Shown: positions 33,917-41,980 of the stretch, piece by piece | How the letters are laid out: each line of letters starts with the position of its first letter | How positions within the stretch are numbered: position 1 is the first letter of the stretch | NCBI RefSeq assembly: GCF_024172165.1 | Contig: NZ_JAMZEB010000002.1 | Span: 2,191,501 to 2,255,500, forward strand | From: Nonomuraea thailandensis | GTDB lineage: Bacteria; Actinomycetota; Actinomycetes; Streptosporangiales; Streptosporangiaceae | Direction of reading: 5' to 3' | Length of the DNA: 64,000 nt | Program-made: the position numbers and the translations under genes | Notes under the pieces: model-generated | What the model was told of the DNA's origin: nothing | Databases searched by the model: none | What the model saw: the letters and a program-made list of their open reading frames with translations, nothing else

Positions 33917-34948
33917 TCACGACGGGCCGCTGGCGCGCAGGGCGGCCGGGCCGTGGCCGTACCAGCGGTGGACGGCCCGGCGCAGGGAGCGGGAGTCGGC
34001 GAAGCCCACGCTCGCGGCGATGGACTCCACGCTGAGCGCGCTGTCCCGCAGCAGCCGCTCCACCCGCCGCTGCCGCAGCCGCTCCAGCTCCTCACGCCAG
34101 GTGGTGCCCTCCTCGCGCAGCCGGCGCTGGAGGGTGCGGTGGCTCATGGCCAGCCGCTGCGCCACCTGGTCGAGGCTCGGTGGCCGGCCGTCGATCGCGG
34201 GCTCCAGCGCGGCGTGGAAGCGGTCGAGCCAGCCGAGCACGGGCCGGGCGGCGGCCGTGGACAGCCGCGCGTGCTCCTCCAGGATGGCCGCCAGCGCCGG
34301 GTCGGCCCGGGGGAGGGGATCGTCGGCGTCCGCCTCGGCGAAGGTGACCGACGGGTGCTCGCCCTCGAACTCGACCCTTCCGGTGCGGTACAGCTCCCGC
34401 AGCCGGTCGGGCGGGCCGGCCGGACGCCGGGGCAGCCGGACGCGCACCGGCGCCAGCGGGCGCCCCGCCCCGGCGCTCGCCACCGTGAGCAGCATGTACG
34501 GCACCAGCTCCGCGATCCGCCCGTACTGCGGATGGTCCTGGTAGGAGCCGTGGTAGGCGATCGTCAGGCCGTCGTCGTCGCGGCCGAGCACGAGGCGGTC
34601 GGCGGGGTCGGCGATGGCGGCGAAGTTGCGGCTCGCGGCGTGCAGCGCGTCGCCGACGGTGCCGGCCGCCGAGAACAGGTAGTCCCACACGCCCAGCGCC
34701 CCCGGCCGCCACAGCCGCATGACCCTGCTGGTGCCCGCGGCCTCCCAGGCAGGGCTGGAGACCAGCTCCCAGACCCGCAGGATGGTGGCGGTGGGGATGC
34801 GGACGGAGTCCTCGCCGAGAACGGCGAGGCCGGCCACGCCCTCCAGGCGCGACCGGTCCAGGCCCATCGCGGACCCGGCGCGGAGCAGCAGGCGGGTCAG
34901 GTGCGGCGAGACGGTGCCCGCGGTGGCGAGCGTCGCGTTGTTCACCAT
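33917..34948 (-). CDS. AraC family transcriptional regulator
   Basis: 343 residues from ATG 34948. The N-terminal 200 residues resemble the arabinose-binding-like domain (LLLRAGSAMGLD, VWDYLFSAAGTVGDALHAASRNFA) of OruR/ArgR-type regulators. The C-terminal HTH pair is PSLDQVAQRLAMSHRTLQRRLREEGTTW and SVESIAASVGFADSRSLRRAVHRWYG. It is divergent from the polysaccharide deacetylase, its likely target. Confidence 0.9.
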   Translation of the reverse strand: MVNNATLATAGTVSPHLTRLLLRAGSAMGLDRSRLEGVAGLAVLGEDSVRIPTATILRVWELVSSPAWEAAGTSRVMRLWRPGALGVWDYLFSAAGTVGDALHAASRNFAAIADPADRLVLGRDDDGLTIAYHGSYQDHPQYGRIAELVPYMLLTVASAGAGRPLAPVRVRLPRRPAGPPDRLRELYRTGRVEFEGEHPSVTFAEADADDPLPRADPALAAILEEHARLSTAAARPVLGWLDRFHAALEPAIDGRPPSLDQVAQRLAMSHRTLQRRLREEGTTWREELERLRQRRVERLLRDSALSVESIAASVGFADSRSLRRAVHRWYGHGPAALRASGPS

Positions 34949-35116
34949 GTCTTCCAGGGGTCGGGACGGTGTCGAGGTATGGATACCGGTTGCGCGCGGC
35001 GGGGCGCAACGACGATGGCGCGTCCGGTCCTCCTCGTGGCGCCCGCGGTCCTCCCGGCCGCCGCCCGCCGGTTCGTATCGTCGTCGCCGACAGCGTGACA
35101 TTCGAGAGGACACCTG

Positions 35117-35968
35117 ATGGAGAACGTGCTGTTCGACTACAGCCCGATCGTCGGCCGCGAGCCGATCCGCTGGCCCGGCGGCGCCCGGGTCGCGTTCTAC
35201 GTCGGCCTGAACGTCGAGCACTTCACGATCGACCGCCCCTCCACCAGCATCAACGAGGCGACCGCCACCCTCGTCCCCGACCCGCTCAACTACGGCTGGC
35301 GCGACTACGGGCCGCGGGTGGCGATCTGGCGGGTGATGGACGTGCTCGACCGGCACGGCATCCGCGCGAGCGTCCTGCTCAACGCCGACGTGTGCGAGCG
35401 GTACCCGCAGATCGTCGAGGCGGGCAACGCCCGCGACTGGGCCTGGCTGGCGCACGGCAAGAACAACTCCACCCTGCAGGCGGACGTCGACGACGAGCGC
35501 GCGTACCTGACCGAGGTGGTCGAGACCATCGCCCGGGCCACCGGGCGGCGGCCGCGCGGCTGGCTCGGACCGGCGCTCACCGAGACGTTCCGGACGCCGT
35601 CCCTGCTCGCCGAGCTCGGCCTGGACTACGTGCTGGACTGGACGAACGACGACCAGCCGTACCGGCTGAACGTGCCCGGGATGCTGAGCGTGCCGTACTC
35701 GCTGGAGCTGAACGACCTGGGCATCTTCACCATGCACGGCAGGAGCGGCGCCGAATTCGTGCGGATGGTCACCGACCAGTTCGACCAGCTGTACGCCGAG
35801 TCGGCGGAAAGCGGCCGGGTGATGGCCCTGGCGCTGCACCCCTTCGTCATCGGCCAGGCGTTCCGCGCCAAGTACCTCGACCAGGCGCTGGCCTACATCG
35901 CCGGCCACGAGGGCGTGTGGCTGACGACGAGCGACGAGATCGCCGGGCACTACGCGCGTACCGCCTGA
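35117..35968 (+). CDS. Polysaccharide deacetylase family protein (PuuE/allantoinase-like)
   Basis: 283 residues without a signal peptide. NodB-type fold with the opening GGARVAFYVGLNVEHF, RHGIRASVLLNADVCERYP, a WLAHGKNNS metal-binding region, RPRGWLGPALTETF, and HPFVIGQAFR. Cytoplasmic members act on amides or hydantoin-like rings rather than chitin. The ATG at 35117 follows GAGGACACCTG. Divergent from an AraC-type regulator with 168 bases between. Confidence 0.82.
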   Translation: MENVLFDYSPIVGREPIRWPGGARVAFYVGLNVEHFTIDRPSTSINEATATLVPDPLNYGWRDYGPRVAIWRVMDVLDRHGIRASVLLNADVCERYPQIVEAGNARDWAWLAHGKNNSTLQADVDDERAYLTEVVETIARATGRRPRGWLGPALTETFRTPSLLAELGLDYVLDWTNDDQPYRLNVPGMLSVPYSLELNDLGIFTMHGRSGAEFVRMVTDQFDQLYAESAESGRVMALALHPFVIGQAFRAKYLDQALAYIAGHEGVWLTTSDEIAGHYARTA

Positions 35969-36017
35969 CAGCGCGTACCTCCTGGCACCTCCGGAGCGGC
36001 CCGCCCGCCTGAACGCG

Positions 36018-36929
36018 TCACGGGTGACCGCTCCCGGGCTCCCGCGGCTCGCCGTCGCTCCAGCCCCAGCCGATGATCGTGGCGCGCATCAGGCGGGCCG
36101 CGGCCGGCAGGTGGTCGTCGGCGCCCCAGTACAGGGTGACCGTGCGGCGGCAGGCGGGCTCGTCGACGGCGATCCAGGCGCCGGGGGTGCGCACGGCGAC
36201 GCGGCGCGCGAACCCGGGCACGAGCCCGATGCCGAGCCCCGCGCTGATCAGCTCCGCGATCGCGCTGGGCTCGTCGCTCTCGCAGACGATCCTCGGGGTC
36301 AGGCCGTGGGTGGCGAAGAGCCGATCGAGCAGGCGGCGGATCCAGTGCCCCCTGCGGGCGGTGATGAAGGGCTCGCCGGCGAGCTCGCCGATGCTCACGC
36401 GGTCGCGGCCCGCCAGCGGGTGATCGAGCGGCGTGCCCACCCCCACGGCCTCGTCGAACAGCCGCGCGGACGCCAGGCCCTCCGCGTGGATCGGCTGCGA
36501 GGCCACGCACAGGTCCACCTCCTGGGCCCGCAGGCGGCGGGCCATCTCCTCGGCCGCCATCCAGTGCAGCCCGAACTCGACACCGGGGTGATCACGCTTG
36601 AAGGCCGCCAGCGGCCCGGTGAGGGTGAGGAACGTCTCCGAGGCCAGCCGCACGCTGCCCAGCCCCTCGCTGACGGCGTCGGCGACGGCCCGCCGGCCCG
36701 CGTCGAGCTCACCGAGCGAGCGCTCGGCGTACCCGAGGAAGAGGCTGCCCGTGGCGTTCAGCCGCAGCCGGTCGGCGCGGTCGAACAGCGGGGCGCCCAG
36801 CTCGCTCTCCAACCGGCTGATGGTACGGCTCAGCGACGGCTGGGCGACGCGGAGCTCGTCGGCGGCGCGGCTGAGGTGCTCCAGCCGGGCCACCACCACG
36901 AACTGCCTGAGCATGTTCAGGTCCACCAT
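36018..36929 (-). CDS. LysR family transcriptional regulator
   Basis: 303 residues from ATG 36929 (MVDLNMLRQFVVVARLEHLSRAA); a longer frame to 37043 lacks a ribosome site and would cover the promoter. The winged HTH reads LRVAQPSLSRTISRLESELGAPLFDR. The rest is the two-lobed effector domain with LISAGLGIGLVPGFAR. It is divergent from the membrane protein/multicopper oxidase pair, which it may regulate. Confidence 0.9.
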   Translation of the reverse strand: MVDLNMLRQFVVVARLEHLSRAADELRVAQPSLSRTISRLESELGAPLFDRADRLRLNATGSLFLGYAERSLGELDAGRRAVADAVSEGLGSVRLASETFLTLTGPLAAFKRDHPGVEFGLHWMAAEEMARRLRAQEVDLCVASQPIHAEGLASARLFDEAVGVGTPLDHPLAGRDRVSIGELAGEPFITARRGHWIRRLLDRLFATHGLTPRIVCESDEPSAIAELISAGLGIGLVPGFARRVAVRTPGAWIAVDEPACRRTVTLYWGADDHLPAAARLMRATIIGWGWSDGEPREPGSGHP

Positions 36930-36939
36930 GACTCCCGAT

Positions 36940-36978
36940 GCATAACACCATAGCAATATTGATCTTAGACAGCATAAC
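36940..36978. promoter_or_regulatory. Direct repeats in the LysR divergent region
   Basis: GCATAAC occurs at 36940-36946 and 36972-36978, 32 bases (three helical turns) apart, in an A+T-rich stretch between the two starts. This is the location of LysR-type sites, but the dyad form (T-N11-A) is imperfect. Confidence 0.35.
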
Positions 36979-37035
36979 TGCTTCTGCATATCGTCGGTCG
37001 TGCTCGTGAAACGGGAACGAAGAGGAGGGCCCCTC

Positions 37036-37464
37036 ATGGCCACCGCGGCCGACAGGGCGCATCGGACGCCACCGACGACGGACTGGACGGGGTGGGTGCT
37101 GCGGGCCGTCGTCAGCGCGCACGTCGTGGCGATCGCCGGGCAGCCGGTGTTCGCCGGGGTGTATCTGACCGGCGACTACGACAGCCTGCGCCGGCACGCG
37201 ATCGGCGCCGACGTGCTCACGTCCATCGCTTACCTGCAGCTCATCGTGGCGATCCTGGTCTGGGCACGGCTGCGCCGGTCCGGGCCGTTCCTGGCCACGG
37301 CGGCGGTGGTGGCCGCCGAGACGGTGCAGTACTTCGCCGGGCTGGAAGGCGCGTTGTGGCTGCACCTCCCGCTGGGCGTGATGACCGTCGCGGCGCTGGT
37401 CGTGCAGTTCATCGACGTCTGGCGGCGGCCCCTGCCGGGGCGGGAGGCCCGCGATGCGCACTAG
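37036..37464 (+). CDS. Small four-helix membrane protein
   Basis: 142 residues from ATG 37036 behind GAGGAGGG. Hydrophobic stretches: LRAVVSAHVVAIAGQPVFAGVYL, IAYLQLIVAILVWARL, FLATAAVVAAETVQYFAG and LPLGVMTVAALVVQFIDVW. Family not recognised. The end overlaps the multicopper oxidase start by 11 bases, so they are co-translated and may act together at the membrane. Confidence 0.72.
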   Translation: MATAADRAHRTPPTTDWTGWVLRAVVSAHVVAIAGQPVFAGVYLTGDYDSLRRHAIGADVLTSIAYLQLIVAILVWARLRRSGPFLATAAVVAAETVQYFAGLEGALWLHLPLGVMTVAALVVQFIDVWRRPLPGREARDAH

Positions 37465-39091
37465 CGATGGCCGCCTGACCCGGCGGCGGGTGCTGGGCAT
37501 CGGCGGGGCGCTCGGGCTGGTGGCGGCCACCGGCCTGTCCACCTCGGCCGCGCTGGCCCGGCGGCCGGCGATCACCGGCGCCGAGCTGCGCAGCGCCGTG
37601 CCGCTGCCGCCCCCGTACCAGGTGCCGCTGCCGATCCCGCGCACGCTGGGACCGGCCGGCGCGGGCCGGTACGAGATCGTGCAGCGGGAGGTGATCGCGG
37701 AGATCCTGCCCGGCGTCAGGACGCCGCTGTGGACGTACGACGGCACCTTCCCGGGGCCGACGATCGAGTCGCGCCGCGGGCGGCCGGTCACCGTGACGCA
37801 TCGCAACGAGCTGCCCGTGCCGACCGTCGTGCACCTGCACGGCGGGCGGACACCGGCGGGCTCCGACGGGTACCCCACCGACCTCGTCCTGCCCGAGGGG
37901 TGGGCGGGGGACGCCGAGCACGGTTCCGGGCACGGTTCCGGGCACGGGGCTGGGCATGGTTCTGGGCACGGGGCTGGGCACGGGGCTGGGCACGGCATGC
38001 ACGACCCGAGGGCGGTGGTGAGCGAGCTGACGCGCGACTACGCCTTCCCGCTCGACCAGCGGCCGGCGCTGCTGTGGTACCACGACCACCGGATGGACTT
38101 CACCGCCCCGGCGATCTGGCGCGGCCTGGCCGGGCTGCACATCGTCCGCGACGACGCCGAGGACGCGCTCGGCCTGCCCGCGGGGCCGCGCGAGCTGCCC
38201 CTCATGATCGCCGACCGGGCCTTCGCCGCCGACGGCGGCCTGGCCTATCCGGCGCTCGATCCCGCCCTGCGGGAGCGGCCGGGCGTGCGCGAGCCGTACC
38301 TGGCCGGGGTGCTCGGTGACGTGATCCTGGTCAACGGCGCCCCGTGGCCGGTGCACGAGGTGGACGCAGCCCGCTACCGGCTGCGCGTCCTGAACGCCTC
38401 CAACGCCCGCCACTACGAGCTCGAAGCGGTCGCCGACGACGGGCGCCGGCTGGACCTCGTCCAGGTAGGAGCGGACCAGGGGCTGCTCGCTGCGCCGGTC
38501 GCGCACCGGCTGCTGCCGATCGCCCCGGCCGAACGGTACGACCTGGTCGTCGACTTCTCGGGCGTCCCGGTCGGCGGCCGGGTGAGGCTGCTCAACCGGC
38601 TGGGCTCCGGCCGTACCCGGGACGTCATGGCCTTCCGCGTGGCGCGCAGGGCCGCCGACGAGAGCCGCGTCCCCGGCACGCTGGCCGCGGACCTGCCGGT
38701 CTGGCGCCGGTCGGACGCCGTGAGGGTGCGCGACTTCGCCTTCCGCACCGGCCGGATGCACAGCGGGCACGGGTGGCTGATCGGCGGGCTGCCGTTCGAC
38801 CCCGCCCGGACCGACGTCACCGCCCGGCTCGGTGACGTCGAGGTGTGGCGGCTGATCGCCGACGTGCACCATCCCGTGCACCTGCACCTGGTCGGCTTCC
38901 GCGTGCTCTCGCGCGGCGGCCGCCCGCCCCTGCCCCACGACGCCGGCCTCAAGGACACCGTCTCCCTGCGGCCCGGCGAAGCGGTGGAGATCATCACCCG
39001 CTTCGACGGCTACCGCGGCCGCTACCTGTTCCACTGCCACAACGCCGAGCACGAGGACATGGGCATGATGGCGAACGTGGAGATCATCTGA
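37454..39091 (+). CDS. Multicopper oxidase, Tat-exported, with His-rich repeat loop
   Basis: 545 residues. The Tat signal TRRRVLGIGGALGLVAA ends near residue 35. Copper ligands: HLHGG (about 131), WYHDH, HHPVHLH and HCHNAEHEDMGM, giving the type 1 and trinuclear sites of laccase/bilirubin oxidase-like enzymes. Between the first two copper motifs a loop EHGSGHGSGHGAGHG and onward holds eight His in a Gly-His-Gly-Ala/Ser repeat, likely a copper-gathering element. Probably oxidises phenolics or Cu(I) outside the cell. Coupled to the preceding membrane protein. Confidence 0.92.
   Translation: MRTSDGRLTRRRVLGIGGALGLVAATGLSTSAALARRPAITGAELRSAVPLPPPYQVPLPIPRTLGPAGAGRYEIVQREVIAEILPGVRTPLWTYDGTFPGPTIESRRGRPVTVTHRNELPVPTVVHLHGGRTPAGSDGYPTDLVLPEGWAGDAEHGSGHGSGHGAGHGSGHGAGHGAGHGMHDPRAVVSELTRDYAFPLDQRPALLWYHDHRMDFTAPAIWRGLAGLHIVRDDAEDALGLPAGPRELPLMIADRAFAADGGLAYPALDPALRERPGVREPYLAGVLGDVILVNGAPWPVHEVDAARYRLRVLNASNARHYELEAVADDGRRLDLVQVGADQGLLAAPVAHRLLPIAPAERYDLVVDFSGVPVGGRVRLLNRLGSGRTRDVMAFRVARRAADESRVPGTLAADLPVWRRSDAVRVRDFAFRTGRMHSGHGWLIGGLPFDPARTDVTARLGDVEVWRLIADVHHPVHLHLVGFRVLSRGGRPPLPHDAGLKDTVSLRPGEAVEIITRFDGYRGRYLFHCHNAEHEDMGMMANVEII
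37918..37998 (+). repeat. 12-bp tandem repeat encoding the His-rich loop
   Basis: About six to seven copies of a 12-base unit, GGGCACGGTTCC or GGGCACGGGGCT, encode (G-H-G-S/A)n in frame within the multicopper oxidase. Copies differ by few bases, so the expansion appears recent and copy number may vary between strains. Confidence 0.8.
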
Positions 39092-39119
39092 CGAGATCCG
39101 CGGCCGGCCATGGTGGGGC

Positions 39120-39530
39120 ATGATCGGGTGCATGGTGTCGACAGTGCAGAATGTGGCGATCGATTGTGCGAACGCCTACGAGCTGGCCCGGTTCTGGAGT
39201 GCGGCGACCGGCTCGCCCCTGCATCCCGAGGACCGGCCGGGGGACGAGGAGACGCAGGTCCTGCTGCGGCAGGGGCTGGTGCTGCACTTCAACCAGGTCC
39301 CGGAGCCCAAGGCGGGCAAGAACCGGCTCCACCTGTGCCTGTGCCCGCAGGCCACCCGGGAGGAGGAGGTCGCGCGGCTGCTGGGCCTGGGCGCGACCCT
39401 CGTAGCCGATCGCCGGGAGCCGGGCGGCATGGGGTGGGCCGTGCTCGCCGATCCCGAGGGCAACGAGTTCTGCGTGCTGCGCAGCGAGGCGGAGCGAAAG
39501 GCCGTTCATCGGGAAAGCGACATTCCGTAA
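39120..39530 (+). CDS. VOC (glyoxalase-like) superfamily protein
   Basis: 136 residues. VQNVAIDCANAYELARFWSAATG begins the first beta-alpha-beta-beta-beta unit, and MGWAVLADPEGNEFCVLRS closes the second, the usual ending of actinobacterial glyoxalase-like domain proteins. Start ATG 39120 or 39132 (MVSTVQN) are both possible; homologues usually begin at VQN. Function unknown. It precedes the thiopeptide operon but is separated from it by 98 bases with a strong promoter. Confidence 0.75.
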   Translation: MIGCMVSTVQNVAIDCANAYELARFWSAATGSPLHPEDRPGDEETQVLLRQGLVLHFNQVPEPKAGKNRLHLCLCPQATREEEVARLLGLGATLVADRREPGGMGWAVLADPEGNEFCVLRSEAERKAVHRESDIP

Positions 39531-39592
39531 TTCAATGTGGAATTTCGTGATTATAACCGTCAGTGAATGTACTTAAAAGGGGTGATTTGGGG

Positions 39593-39621
39593 TTTACATA
39601 AACGCGTTCCGTTCGTAACAT
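39593..39621 (+). promoter_or_regulatory. Promoter of the thiopeptide operon
   Basis: TTTACA (39593-39598) and TAACAT (39616-39621) with a 17-base spacer form a good housekeeping-type promoter. Transcription would start about 39628, directly at the ATG at 39629, so the first gene is predicted to be leaderless. The region is A+T-rich compared with its surroundings. Confidence 0.65.
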
Positions 39622-39628
39622 CCCACTC

Positions 39629-41980
39629 ATGGGAGCGCTCCCAAAAGCCGATCCGGCCATGAGACCGCAGCTACGGGACGACGTACGGTTCGTCGAGAGC
39701 CCCGACGGCGCCTACGTTCACAGCGACTACGGTGCGTGCACGCTGCGCGGGCGGCAGGCGTACGCCTGGCTCGCCCGGCTGGCGCCCGCGCTGACCGGCC
39801 GCCACACGCTGGCCGAGCTCACCGCGGACCTTTCCGGGGAGCGGCGGGCCATGGTCGAGCAACTGGTGGGGCGGCTGGCCGAGCAGCGGTTCGTGGTGGA
39901 CGCCCGGCAGGCGCGGGCACACGGGCTGAGCGGGGCGGAGCTGCGGGCGTACGCGGAGGAGATCGCCTTCATCGGGTACGCGCTGGACTCGCCGGAGTCG
40001 CGCTTCGAACGGATCCGGCGCGGACGCCTGGTGGTGACCGGATCGGGACCGCTGGTGGAGGCGCTGGCGGGGGCGTGTGTCGGCGCGGGATGGCGGCGGG
40101 TCACCGTGATCTGCCCCGACCCCGAACGCGTCACCCAGGCCGCCGAAGCCGCCCGCCGCGACCCCGCCCAGGAAATCCACCCCCTCTCCTCCGCCGGCCC
40201 GGCCGACCACGCCGGCCCGGCCGACCACGCCGGCCCGGCCGACCACGCCGGCCCGGCCGACCACGCCGGCCCGGCCGACCTGGCCGCTCCCTCCGGCGTG
40301 GTCGCTCCCTCCGGCGTGGTTGCTCCCCCCGGCATGGTGGGCTCCATCGCCGGTGATGCCGGGGTGCTCGGCCGGGCGATCGCCGGGGGCGCCGACGTCG
40401 TGCTCCAGGTCAGCGCGGACCTCGATGAGCTGGTGGCGACGGCCCGGGCCTGCGAGGCGGCCGGGATCGTGCTGGGGCAGGCGCTGGCACGCCCGGCAGA
40501 GGTGTGGCTCAGCCAGGTGAGGCGGCCCTCCCAGACAGCGGGGGAGTCGGGCTGGCATCGCCTGGCCGGGCTGCCCGCCGCGGCTCCGGCCGCTCCGGAT
40601 GAGGACCTGCTGGTCGGGCCGGTGCCCACGGTGGTCGCCGCCGTTCTGGCGCTCGCCTGCTTCTCTCACGTGACCGGGCTCGACACCAGCACGGAACGGG
40701 CGCTCACCCGGATCGACCTGCGCAGTCTCGACACGCTCCCGCACCGGTTCCTGCCCCATCCGCTTGCCGGTGGCCGCCCCGCCGGAGGCCCCGAGGCGGT
40801 CGAGGCACTGACGAAGGCGCTGGCGACACGCGGACCGGGTGCGGAGGCTTCCCCCGCGCCGGCTGCGGTGGAGGAGGCGGCTGATGCGCCGGTCGCCGTG
40901 CAGGAGGCGACCTCCCCGCCGGTTGCGGCGGCGGAGGCGGTCTCCCCGCACGCGGACGGGCTGCTCGCTCTCACCACCGAGCTGGTCGACTCCCGGGTGG
41001 GCGTGCTCGGCATGCTGGACGAACAGGCGCTCGTGCAGTCCCCGCTGGCGGTGTGCCAGGCGGTCGTCTCCGACCCGCTCGGCGTGCTGCCCGCCTGGAC
41101 CCCGAGACCGCAGGCGTTCGGCTGGGGCCCCGACCAGCGGACGGCCCGGCTGCGCTGCCTGCTCGCCGCCCTCGCCACGTACGGCCTGCTCGCCCTCGAC
41201 CCCGGCGAGGACGGGCCGGCCTGGGGTGTGGAGCTGCCGGACGGACGCCCACGCCCCCTACCTCGGTCCGACCTCCGCCTCCCCGCCACCGGCACGCGGC
41301 GCGCACAGGCCGGCACGGGCACCAGCACGGGCACCAGCGCAGGCACCAGCGCAGGCACCAGCACGGGCACAGGCATCGGCGAGCGCACCGGCATCGGCAC
41401 GAGTCAGCCGCCGGTCGGCACCGGTGCCGGGCTGAGCTGGCCGGAGGCGGTGGCCGCCGGGTTGCGAGCCCACTGCGAGCACCTGCTGGCCACCCGCCTG
41501 GCAGCCGCCGAGCCCGCCGCCACCGGCGTGCCGGGCATGCTGGGCGTGCCGGTCGTGCCGGGCGTGCTGGCGGAGCCGCGGGATGACCCGGCTGCGGAGG
41601 CGTGGTTGCGGCAGCTCGTCCTGGCAGGCGAAACACCGCTCATCCACGACCGCACGACGACCTTGGGCGCCCCGGCCGTCACCCTGACCACCCCCAGCCT
41701 GGAGACGGTCGTGTCGGTGGCCGCCACCGTCCCCGACGCGCTGCGCGACGGCCTGGAACGGCTGCTCCTCCGCTGGCAGTCCCGCGCCTCCCGCCAACCC
41801 GCGTACGCCGCCACCGCCCCCCTCTGGCCACCGGACGGCGACCCGTCCGAGGCCGTGCGGACGATGGCCACCGCGCTGCGCCGCGCGGGCAAGGTGCCGG
41901 TGGCGGTGCCGCTGGGCGGAGACCGCGAGGCGTCCCGGCTGCTGCCGTTCGTCACCCGAGTCGTCCTGCTCGATGACTGA
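39629..41980 (+). CDS. Thiopeptide Ocin-ThiF-like leader-binding cyclodehydratase partner
   Basis: 783 residues. The first 100 (VRFVESPDGAYVHSDYGACTLRGRQAYAWLARL to RLAEQRFVVDA) resemble the RRE/winged-helix part that binds the precursor leader. A ThiF-like nucleotide-fold segment follows (RLVVTGSGPLVEALAGACVGAG). The rest matches the TOMM precursor leader-binding (LazD/TbtF-like) proteins that deliver the peptide to YcaO. Three repeat-rich linkers interrupt it: GPADHA units, APSGVV units, and a TGTSAGTS stretch near residue 555. The ATG at 39629 has no ribosome site but matches a leaderless start. The stop overlaps the YcaO ATG by eight bases. Confidence 0.82.
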   Translation: MGALPKADPAMRPQLRDDVRFVESPDGAYVHSDYGACTLRGRQAYAWLARLAPALTGRHTLAELTADLSGERRAMVEQLVGRLAEQRFVVDARQARAHGLSGAELRAYAEEIAFIGYALDSPESRFERIRRGRLVVTGSGPLVEALAGACVGAGWRRVTVICPDPERVTQAAEAARRDPAQEIHPLSSAGPADHAGPADHAGPADHAGPADHAGPADLAAPSGVVAPSGVVAPPGMVGSIAGDAGVLGRAIAGGADVVLQVSADLDELVATARACEAAGIVLGQALARPAEVWLSQVRRPSQTAGESGWHRLAGLPAAAPAAPDEDLLVGPVPTVVAAVLALACFSHVTGLDTSTERALTRIDLRSLDTLPHRFLPHPLAGGRPAGGPEAVEALTKALATRGPGAEASPAPAAVEEAADAPVAVQEATSPPVAAAEAVSPHADGLLALTTELVDSRVGVLGMLDEQALVQSPLAVCQAVVSDPLGVLPAWTPRPQAFGWGPDQRTARLRCLLAALATYGLLALDPGEDGPAWGVELPDGRPRPLPRSDLRLPATGTRRAQAGTGTSTGTSAGTSAGTSTGTGIGERTGIGTSQPPVGTGAGLSWPEAVAAGLRAHCEHLLATRLAAAEPAATGVPGMLGVPVVPGVLAEPRDDPAAEAWLRQLVLAGETPLIHDRTTTLGAPAVTLTTPSLETVVSVAATVPDALRDGLERLLLRWQSRASRQPAYAATAPLWPPDGDPSEAVRTMATALRRAGKVPVAVPLGGDREASRLLPFVTRVVLLDD
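39630..39643. promoter_or_regulatory. Perfect CelR/CebR-type operator at the transcription start
   Basis: TGGGAGCGCTCCCA is a perfect 14-bp palindrome identical to the site known for CelR of Thermobifida fusca and CebR of Streptomyces, LacI-family repressors released by cellobiose or cello-oligosaccharides. It begins at the second base of the first codon, just past the predicted +1, an ideal position for repression. No CelR gene is in the window. Confidence 0.8.
40193..40338 (+). repeat. In-frame 18-bp minisatellites in the ThiF-like gene
   Basis: Five copies of an 18-base unit (GCCGGCCCGGCCGACCAC) from 40193 to 40282 encode GPADHA repeats. They are followed by about three copies of a second 18-base unit encoding APSGVV. 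They form a flexible linker inside the ThiF-like domain. Near identity of copies points to recent expansion. Confidence 0.85.

Noticed and set aside
40193..40338. CRISPR-like array of short repeats
   Set aside because: The 18-bp units are contiguous without spacers, in frame, and encode a protein linker.
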